A DNA stretch of 16,315 nt from DATDQA01 sp035292505 (GTDB lineage Bacteria > Bacteroidota > Bacteroidia > Chitinophagales > Saprospiraceae), in assembly GCA_035292505.1 (NCBI GenBank), contig DATDQA010000076.1:1-16315 (forward strand). The letters run 5' to 3'. Shown here one piece after another: positions 1-5,963 of this stretch (positions within the stretch are counted from its first letter, which is position 1; each line of letters begins with the position of its first letter). The notes beneath the pieces are model-generated. The model saw only the letters and a program-made list of their open reading frames with translations. It had not been told where the DNA came from and made no database searches. The position numbers and the translations under genes are program-made.

Positions 1-163
1 TTATGAAAATCAATATCAGATTCAACTTCTACCAAATACTTAGCTAGTCCATCAATTGATCCCTTATAACAATTTCAAACGTGGACATAGGATAAAGCCT
101 TAAGATTTAGAGAATTATAACAGAAGAATAAGTGCCGAAACCGGAGTTAATAAATTAATGGTC

Positions 164-667
164 TTACTTCTTCTTCCCCTTCTCCATCTTCTGTGCTTTT
201 TTCTCTACATGCGTACGCAAACCATCTTTATACTTGATGACTTGTTTTTGTACGGCCTGATCAGAAGTTCCGAGAATCTGCGCCGCAAGGATACCAGCAT
301 TCTGTGCTGCATTTAGCGCTACAGTTGCAACGGGTACTCCATTCGGCATTTGGAGTATAGAAAGAATACTGTCCCAGCCATCCAATGAGTTAGACGACTT
401 CACGGGAACACCGATGACAGGAAGAGGAGAGAGGGATGCCACCATTCCCGGTAAATGTGCCGCGCCACCTGCTCCGGCAATAATGACTTTGATCCCCCGC
501 GTGTGCGCCGACTTTGCAAATTCAACCATACGTTCTGGTGTACGATGTGCCGAGACAATCGAAATCTCGTACGGAATAGCGAATTCATCGAGGATGTCTG
601 CGGCTCCTTGCATCACAGCCAGGTCAGAATCAGATCCCATGATAATGCTTACCACCGGTGTGCTCAT
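164..667 (-). CDS. purE: 5-(carboxyamino)imidazole ribonucleotide mutase (PurE)
   Basis: Cytoplasmic enzyme that converts N5-carboxyaminoimidazole ribonucleotide to 4-carboxy-AIR in de novo purine synthesis. The 167-residue protein is the usual size of a class I PurE. It shows the N-terminal nucleotide loop GSDSD (residues 11-15), the SAHRTP motif (39-44) and the glycine-rich AGAGGAAHLPGM segment (about 64-75) that carries the catalytic histidine. The tail from residue 150 is lysine-rich (KKAQKMEKGKKK) and probably disordered. Its ATG overlaps the purK stop in an ATGA arrangement (664-667), so translation is probably coupled. The adjacent purK supports the class I, N5-CAIR-using form over the AIR carboxylase type. 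No convincing terminator is visible in the 163 bases downstream. Confidence 0.97.
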   Translation of the reverse strand: MSTPVVSIIMGSDSDLAVMQGAADILDEFAIPYEISIVSAHRTPERMVEFAKSAHTRGIKVIIAGAGGAAHLPGMVASLSPLPVIGVPVKSSNSLDGWDSILSILQMPNGVPVATVALNAAQNAGILAAQILGTSDQAVQKQVIKYKDGLRTHVEKKAQKMEKGKKK

Positions 668-1824
668 GATATCACTTTAAGAGTCTCTCTGATCAATTTC
701 GCTTTTTTCATCGCCCGATCCATATCCGGAGCGAGGACCGTCACGTGACCCATCTTTCGCCAGGGTTTTGTTTCTGCTTTCCCATAAAGGTGCAGATAGG
801 TATCACCGATACGCATGCATTCACGCAACCCGGCATATTGGACAGGACCTGTATAACCTGGTTCACCCAGGAGATTAACCATGACAGTTGGCGACTTCAG
901 GTGCACGTCTGCAAGAGGAAGGTTTAGGATAGCGCGCAGATGTTGTTCGTATTGAGAAGCATTGCACCCTTCGATGGTATGATGTCCGCTGTTGTGAGGC
1001 CTGGGCGCTACTTCATTGATGAGCAGATCACCATCTGTGGTCAGAAACATTTCAACTGCCAGCAGTCCGCAAATACCAAATGCTTCTGCAGTTGACTGAG
1101 CAATCTGTATCGCTTCCTGCTCAAGTGCAGGACCTATACCGGCAGGACAAAAGAGATACTCCACAAGATTTGCTGTCGGATGAAAAGTCATTCCCACAGG
1201 TGGAAAAGAACGTATTTCACCATCTGCATTTCTTGCTACAATCACAGCGAGTTCCATTTCAATATCTACCAGCGGTTCAGTGATACAGGGAACATCAAAG
1301 GCATTGTCGAGATCGGCTGGAATTCTGGCAATCAGAACACCGCGACCATCATAACCCTCCTTGCGTGCTTTCAGGACAAATGGATAGTCCAGTAAATTGT
1401 TGGCTATTGCCGCCCGCAGGCCTTCTATTCCATCGAACCCCATAAATGGACCCGAAGGCAATCCATGTTTCATGTAGAACAGCTTCTGCTCATGTTTGTC
1501 TTTGATAATGTCCAAAGCCACTGGATTCGGATATACATCAATTCCCTCCTCAACTAACCCATGCAAGGCATCGCTATTAACACCCTCAATCTCAATAGTT
1601 AACAGTCCGACACCTCGACCAAAAGTCATCACATCCTTATATCGGGTAAAGTCACCTTCAACAAAGAAATCGCACACGGTCGCAGCGGGGAAAGTCCAGG
1701 ATTTGTCAAGGACGTGTGTAGGCAGACTCCATTTACTCGCTTGCTGGCAGAGCATTTTACCAAGTTGGCCGCCACCGAGAATTCCGATAACCGGAAATGA
1801 GGTGAATGATGAACTTTCTGACAT
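664..1824 (-). CDS. purK: N5-carboxyaminoimidazole ribonucleotide synthase (PurK), ATP-grasp
   Basis: ATP-dependent carboxylation of AIR with bicarbonate gives N5-CAIR, the substrate of PurE encoded directly downstream. The 386-residue protein has the expected order: an N-terminal Rossmann-like domain opening with IGILGGGQLGKML (about 13-25), a central ATP-grasp domain with the VLKARKEGYDGRGV strand and loop (150-163) and the ELAVIVARN strand (191-199), and the metal/phosphate motif NEVAPRPHNSGHHT (270-283) before the C-terminal domain. Length is normal. The ATG at 1824 lies eight codons before the first conserved strand. It is transcribed divergently from the dihydroorotase gene, from an intergenic region of about 84 bp, and forms a two-gene unit with purE through the ATGA overlap. 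Confidence 0.97.
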   Translation of the reverse strand: MSESSSFTSFPVIGILGGGQLGKMLCQQASKWSLPTHVLDKSWTFPAATVCDFFVEGDFTRYKDVMTFGRGVGLLTIEIEGVNSDALHGLVEEGIDVYPNPVALDIIKDKHEQKLFYMKHGLPSGPFMGFDGIEGLRAAIANNLLDYPFVLKARKEGYDGRGVLIARIPADLDNAFDVPCITEPLVDIEMELAVIVARNADGEIRSFPPVGMTFHPTANLVEYLFCPAGIGPALEQEAIQIAQSTAEAFGICGLLAVEMFLTTDGDLLINEVAPRPHNSGHHTIEGCNASQYEQHLRAILNLPLADVHLKSPTVMVNLLGEPGYTGPVQYAGLRECMRIGDTYLHLYGKAETKPWRKMGHVTVLAPDMDRAMKKAKLIRETLKVIS

Positions 1825-1860
1825 GGCCGGTAAAGATATATTTTAGGTACAAGGTCCACA

Positions 1861-1884
1861 ATCCCTTGCCTGCCCCAAAGGGAT
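1861..1884. promoter_or_regulatory. inverted repeat in the purK / dihydroorotase divergent intergenic region
   Basis: ATCCCTT (1861-1867) and AAGGGAT (1878-1884) are a perfect 7-bp inverted repeat separated by 10 bases, centred in the short region between the divergent purine and pyrimidine genes. It could be an operator shared by both units or an RNA hairpin in one leader. On the minus strand a weak -7-like TATATCTTT lies at about 1832-1840, just upstream of purK. No regulator can be named from the sequence. Confidence 0.3.
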
Positions 1885-1908
1885 GCCTGTGGCACGAAGG
1901 ATCCGAAA

Positions 1909-3279
1909 TTGTATTCTCTTACCTTTCCGTCAAAATCTGCTGTGGGTAATTACCTCCTTAAAAACGGAACGATCATCAACCGCGGAAAACGCGTTGCAGC
2001 AGATGTCCTTATCCGGAAGGAGCGTATTGAGCGTATCGATAGTATCGTGGAGTTCAAAGGTCGCGTGACTGAAATAGATTGTACCGATCGATGGATACTT
2101 CCGGGTCTGATTGACGACCAGGTACATTTCCGCGAGCCAGGATTGACACATAAAGCAACGATTGCTTCCGAATCACGAGCAGCCTTGGCCGGTGGTGTCA
2201 CATCATTCATGGAGATGCCCAATACCAAGCCTCCTGCTTTTACTCAAACGCTTCTTGAAGAAAAGTATGAAATCGCATCCCGCACTTCTGCAGCAAACTA
2301 TTCTTTCTACATGGGTACATCTAACGACAATCTTGAGGAAGTGCTGAAGACTGATCCTAAGTCTGTGTGCGGTGTGAAGATCTTCATGGGCTCAAGTACA
2401 GGAAATCTTTTGGTGGATAATCCCAGGACACTTGAACGCTTGTTTGGAGAAGTACCAATGTTGATCGCCACGCATTGTGAAGACGAAGAAATGATTAAGG
2501 CAAATCTTGAGGATGCAATCAGAAAATATGGAAAGGCCATGCCACCTTCGGCTCATGCAGTAATCAGGAGTCGTCAATCCTGCCTGAAGTCTTCAAGCTT
2601 CGCCGTATCCCTCGCCAAAAAGTATGGCACGCGACTTCATATCCTGCACATCAGTACGAAAGAAGAGACCATGCTCTTTGACGCAGACATTCCTTTAGCG
2701 CATAAACGTATTACATCCGAAGCATGTGTGCACCATATGAGCTTTTCTGATAAAGACTATGTCACGTTGGGCAATAAGATCAAATGCAATCCGGCGATCA
2801 AGACAGAACACGACAGGACTGCGATCGTTGAAGCCGTCAGGAATGGACGGATTGATGTCATTGCCACTGATCATGCTCCACATACGAAAGAAGAAAAAGC
2901 CGGCGATTACCTCAATGCGCCATCGGGTTTGCCTTTAGTGCAGCATTCTCTTCCCTTGCTGTTAAATTTGCATCACCGCAATGAGCTTCCTATCGAGATC
3001 GCAGTGGAACGGGCATGTCATGCTCCTGCAATGTGTTTTCTGGTACGCGACCGTGGATTTCTCGATGAAGGCAAGTACGCCGACGTAGTGGTTGTTGATC
3101 CTGCGAGGTCATGGAAAGTAACACAACCCTCACTCTTGTATCTATGTGGCTGGTCACCGCTTGAAGGCATGGATATGCATGGGAAGATCGAGAAGACCTT
3201 CGTGAATGGAAACATCGTATGGGATGGTGTGAGGATCGTTGAAGGCTTGATCGGGGAGAGGTTGACATTTGAGAGATAA
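1909..3279 (+). CDS. pyrC: Dihydroorotase, class I, Bacteroidota type
   Basis: Zinc amidohydrolase that cyclises carbamoyl-aspartate to dihydroorotate in pyrimidine synthesis. Numbering from the TTG at 1909 (456 residues), visible features are: IDDQVHFREPG (68-78), where the usual first metal His of HxH is Gln71 and His73 is kept; VKIFMGSSTGN with the probable carboxylated Lys157; IATHCEDEE (His189); LHILHIST (His244/His247); and IATDHAPH (Asp321). My recollection is that Q-x-H is normal in the Bacteroidota branch, so the enzyme is probably active. There is no ATG near the N-terminus. The start may be TTG 1909 or the in-frame GTG at 1942, which gives MGNYLLKNGTII and fits the first family strand better. 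The stop is followed immediately by the ATG of the next gene, indicating co-transcription. Confidence 0.93.
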   Translation: MYSLTFPSKSAVGNYLLKNGTIINRGKRVAADVLIRKERIERIDSIVEFKGRVTEIDCTDRWILPGLIDDQVHFREPGLTHKATIASESRAALAGGVTSFMEMPNTKPPAFTQTLLEEKYEIASRTSAANYSFYMGTSNDNLEEVLKTDPKSVCGVKIFMGSSTGNLLVDNPRTLERLFGEVPMLIATHCEDEEMIKANLEDAIRKYGKAMPPSAHAVIRSRQSCLKSSSFAVSLAKKYGTRLHILHISTKEETMLFDADIPLAHKRITSEACVHHMSFSDKDYVTLGNKIKCNPAIKTEHDRTAIVEAVRNGRIDVIATDHAPHTKEEKAGDYLNAPSGLPLVQHSLPLLLNLHHRNELPIEIAVERACHAPAMCFLVRDRGFLDEGKYADVVVVDPARSWKVTQPSLLYLCGWSPLEGMDMHGKIEKTFVNGNIVWDGVRIVEGLIGERLTFER

Positions 3280-3834
3280 ATGAAGAAGGCGCGCTACTTC
3301 GTGGCAATAGTCATTCCTGAACCGATTGCAAGTGAGGTATGTGCATTGCAGGAATTTGTCGCCGCACATTACGAAAGCAGGGCGGCGCTCAGATCTCCAC
3401 CACATATCACACTTGTACCTCCGTTTTCAGCAGAGGACTGTCAGATCGATCATCTGTATAAGACGATCAGGAGTATATCGAACACGATGCAAAGTGGTGT
3501 GCAACTCGCGCTCGATGGTTTCGACGTATTTGGCAAGCGCGTCATCTTCGTTCATGTCAAGCCGAATAGAGCACTGACAGACATTGTCGACCGGACTTCT
3601 CGGGTGCTGCGGCACAATGGGTTTGCCATCAAGGAAGAGCGAAGGGAGTATCATCCACATGTCACCATCGCTTTCAAAGACCTGAAGCCCATGATGTTCA
3701 ACCAGGCCTGGTCATATCTCAGTACTATCAAGCTGAAGCACATATTCACCGTTCAGTCTCTTGCACTGCTCTGTCATCGGGACGGGCGCTGGCACATCCT
3801 ACAGACGTTTGACGTTGGGAAGGAGCTAACGTGA
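3280..3834 (+). CDS. 2'-5' RNA ligase-like 2H phosphoesterase
   Basis: A 184-residue protein with the two hallmark HxT motifs of the 2H phosphoesterase superfamily: HITLVPPF (His42, Thr44) and HPHVTIAF (His127, Thr129). The spacing of about 85 residues matches the LigT/ThpR 2'-5' RNA ligase group, which makes or hydrolyses 2'-5' or cyclic phosphodiester bonds in RNA. Length is typical. The physiological substrate cannot be read from sequence. The ATG follows the dihydroorotase TAA with no intervening base, so it is almost certainly translated from the same mRNA. A functional link to pyrimidine synthesis is not evident and it may simply be a passenger in the operon. Confidence 0.88.
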   Translation: MKKARYFVAIVIPEPIASEVCALQEFVAAHYESRAALRSPPHITLVPPFSAEDCQIDHLYKTIRSISNTMQSGVQLALDGFDVFGKRVIFVHVKPNRALTDIVDRTSRVLRHNGFAIKEERREYHPHVTIAFKDLKPMMFNQAWSYLSTIKLKHIFTVQSLALLCHRDGRWHILQTFDVGKELT

Positions 3835-3868
3835 ACGAGTCGGCTCATACTATCCCATACTTATGGTA

Positions 3869-3899
3869 TTGATTCCCGTGCAGCCGGTGGTGAAATTTG
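3869..3899 (+). promoter_or_regulatory. candidate Bacteroidota-type promoter
   Basis: TTG at 3869-3871 is followed after 20 bases by GAAATTTG (3892-3899). This is one base off the Bacteroidota -7 consensus TAnnTTTG in its first position, with a typical -33 to -7 spacing. It lies about 70 bp upstream of the exported AhpD-like gene. Identified by eye only. Confidence 0.3.
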
Positions 3900-3970
3900 C
3901 ATGACTGTTTTCGACAGCAGTATTCGAAAGTGCGAATGACAATTCTATCACAAACAAAAATTCTTTACGT

Positions 3971-4459
3971 ATGAAAAAGGTATCAAATCGGATCATCAGA
4001 GGCATGATCTTCATGATCCCATTCCTGTTTGTTGCGATATCCGTATCCGCGCAGGATGCCGCGTATACAAAAGCCGTCAAGGAGATCGAGCAGGAATTTG
4101 GCACTGTGCCCGAGATGTTCAAAGTCTTTCCGGACTATGCCCTGGCAGGTGCATGGGAAAACTTCAAGCAGATGAGCGGCCCAAATAGTCTCATCCCAGC
4201 GAAATATCGCGAGTTGTTACAACTTGCTGTCGCAGCGCAGATCCCATGTCAGTACTGCATCTATTTCCACACTGCTGCTGCTAAAGCCAATGGCGCTACC
4301 GATGAAGAAATTCAGGAAGCTATCGCGCAGGGTGCACAGACAAGACATTGGAGCATGATCCTGCAGGGCAATCAAGTCAGCTTCGAGGCCTTCAAGAAAG
4401 AATTTGATGGCATGATGAAGTATATGGCTGATAAAGCGGCGAAGAGTAAGAGTAAGTAG
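3971..4459 (+). CDS. Exported carboxymuconolactone decarboxylase / AhpD-like protein
   Basis: A 162-residue protein with an N-terminal signal peptide (KK near the start, hydrophobic residues 11-25, likely cleavage after VSAQ at about residue 28), so the mature protein is periplasmic or extracytoplasmic. The core carries the AhpD/CMD signature: ELLQLAV (81-87) followed by IPCQYCIYFH, with redox cysteines Cys93 and Cys96 and His100, then the A-x-A-x-G-A-T-DEEI helix (103-114). AhpD-like proteins act as thiol peroxidase or disulfide reductase partners. Whether this exported version reduces peroxides is inference. The C-terminus is lysine-rich. It appears to be a single-gene unit with its own upstream promoter candidate and a possible terminator downstream. 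Confidence 0.85.
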   Translation: MKKVSNRIIRGMIFMIPFLFVAISVSAQDAAYTKAVKEIEQEFGTVPEMFKVFPDYALAGAWENFKQMSGPNSLIPAKYRELLQLAVAAQIPCQYCIYFHTAAAKANGATDEEIQEAIAQGAQTRHWSMILQGNQVSFEAFKKEFDGMMKYMADKAAKSKSK

Positions 4460-4487
4460 GGGAGTGGGAGTTATTGGGTGGTATGAA

Positions 4488-4536
4488 GGCATTCTGGGCT
4501 ATAGGTCATGGTCTGCAATAGCTGGTGCCTTTTTTT
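4488..4536 (+). terminator. possible rho-independent terminator
   Basis: Outer arms GGCA (4488-4491) and TGCC (4526-4529) enclose an inner pair GCTAT (4498-4502) and ATAGC (4518-4522), followed directly by seven T residues (4530-4536). The stem is interrupted and the loop is long, so strength is uncertain. It would end the AhpD-like transcript and sits upstream of the next gene's likely start at 4556. Confidence 0.4.
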
Positions 4537-4555
4537 ATCAAAAAATAGATACGGT

Positions 4556-5695
4556 ATGAACAAGGTAGTTCCTCTCACTTTTTATCTGTGTGTACTCATC
4601 AGTGTGAGTCATGTCCTCAATGCACAAGAAAAGATAGGTATTGGCACTTCGTCACCGGCCTTTCTTCTGGATGTCCAGGGTTATCCTTCGAGTACATTGC
4701 TGACCAATCTGAATTCGAAAGTGAATTACGTGGGAGCATTAGATATCAAAGCGATTGAAGGCACGTCGGTTACATCAGCAGGTTATGGCATTGGCGGAAA
4801 ATTCACAGGAGGAAGCCGCGGGCTTGATATTCTTGGTATGGGTGGTAGCTCAACAGGTGCCGTGTATGGCACTTATTCCAACGCTACCGGAACAGCAGGC
4901 GCACACTATGGAGTGTACGGTCTTGCTACAGGAGGCGTATTTAACTTCGGTGTATATGGATATGCCAATGGCGGTATAGGCAACTATGGCATCTTTGGCT
5001 ACAACACAAACCTCGCCGGTTATGCAGGCTACTTCACCGGGAGAGGGCATTTTACCGAAGAATTGCGTGCTGATAAAAATCTGCTCGTCGATGATAACCT
5101 TGGAATCGGGACACTGACACCAACTACGCGTCTACAAGTCGTTGGTGGTAACGATGCGAGCTATACAACGCATGGCTTTATCCAGACTGGGACGACGGCG
5201 AGCTGGAATATCGTCATCGATGACAATGAAATCCTGGGTAGAAACAATGGCGCAGAAAATGAACTTTTCATTCAACGCGATGGTGGAGATCTGATCCTGT
5301 GTGCACTGGAATTAGGTTCTGTTGGAATCGGCCTCTTGGCAGGAACATCAATACCTACTGGCTATATGCTCGCAGTGGATGGGAAAATCGTCAGTGAGGA
5401 ATTGCGGATACAGAACTCAGACAACTGGCCCGATTATGTCTTTTCCGATCATTATCCATTGATGCCACTTGAAGATCTCAAACGTTCTATCGCAGAACAC
5501 AAACACCTTCCAAATATTCCTTCCGCAACCGTCGTTGCTTCGGAAGGGATCCTCATCGGTGACATGCAAAAGAAGATGATGGAAAAGATCGAAGAGCTTA
5601 CACTCTATGTCATCGATCTGCATGAAATGATCAGGAAACAGCAGGAGGAAATTGAACAACAAAAAGCTGAGATCAGGTTGCTCTCTGGTAAATGA
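4556..5695 (+). CDS. Secreted glycine-rich surface protein with coiled-coil tail (Bacteroidota tail-fibre-like family)
   Basis: The protein starts at ATG 4556 (379 residues), which gives a proper signal peptide (hydrophobic 5-20, cleavage after LNAQ at about 24). An in-frame ATG at 4508 would add 16 residues ahead of the signal and lies inside a putative terminator. The mature part begins with the repeat IGIGTSSPAFLLDVQG (27-42), echoed by LGIGTLTPTTRLQVVG (182-197). A glycine-rich stretch with G-V-Y-G/Y-G-I-F-G repeats (about 75-160) lies between them. The C-terminus has the WPDYVF...HLPNIPSA module (291-323) and a coiled coil (about 339-376). Such proteins are common in Bacteroidota and often called tail-fibre or hypothetical. 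The likely role is an extracellular fibrous or adhesive protein, probably trimeric by analogy. No T9SS tail is seen and no enzymatic motif is recognised. Confidence 0.75.
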   Translation: MNKVVPLTFYLCVLISVSHVLNAQEKIGIGTSSPAFLLDVQGYPSSTLLTNLNSKVNYVGALDIKAIEGTSVTSAGYGIGGKFTGGSRGLDILGMGGSSTGAVYGTYSNATGTAGAHYGVYGLATGGVFNFGVYGYANGGIGNYGIFGYNTNLAGYAGYFTGRGHFTEELRADKNLLVDDNLGIGTLTPTTRLQVVGGNDASYTTHGFIQTGTTASWNIVIDDNEILGRNNGAENELFIQRDGGDLILCALELGSVGIGLLAGTSIPTGYMLAVDGKIVSEELRIQNSDNWPDYVFSDHYPLMPLEDLKRSIAEHKHLPNIPSATVVASEGILIGDMQKKMMEKIEELTLYVIDLHEMIRKQQEEIEQQKAEIRLLSGK

Positions 5696-5743
5696 CTCAA
5701 GTTGCGATACTTGATTAACATTTAACAATACTGTTTCACACAA

Positions 5744-5797
5744 CCCTTCGACAAGCTCAGGGTAAACTTTCACAACCCTGCCTGGCGGCAGACAGGG
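5744..5797. repeat. pair of REP-like palindromic elements
   Basis: Two GC-rich elements sit 13 bases apart in the intergenic region. The first, CCCTTCGACAAGCTCAGGG (5744-5762), reads as P-E-L-V-E-G on the minus strand and matches a motif I recall as dispersed in many bacterial genomes. The second (5776-5797) is a 9-bp hairpin, CCCTGCCTG / CAGACAGGG, with one mismatch and a GCGG loop. Neither is followed by a T-run, so a dispersed repeat is more likely than a terminator. Nothing else is seen in 5696-5963. Confidence 0.6.
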
Positions 5798-5963
5798 ATC
5801 ACGACGAATACGATCACAACGGTATTTGGAATGTCAAGACGGAGAAAAGACATTGGATCAACTGATATCGATTGCTGAAATTCTTATGAGTTCAATCCTA
5901 ATATGCTGATATTCTGACTTGTACATCGAAAGTAAAAGTGCCGAAAGTTGAGTAAATGACAAA

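Noticed and set aside
130..140. AAGTGCCGAAA shared with 5936-5946
   Set aside because: An 11-base match in two AT-rich intergenic regions with no matching context (one follows purE, the other precedes the propeller gene); could be chance.
1..163. Possible gene end or start at the left edge
   Set aside because: A minus-strand frame reads about 20 codons (SIDGLAKYLVEVESDIDF) but has no start codon before an upstream stop; too short to call.
4508..4555. Upstream ATG that would extend the glycine-rich surface protein by 16 residues
   Set aside because: It lies within the likely terminator and would place 16 extra residues before a normal signal peptide; ATG 4556 fits better.
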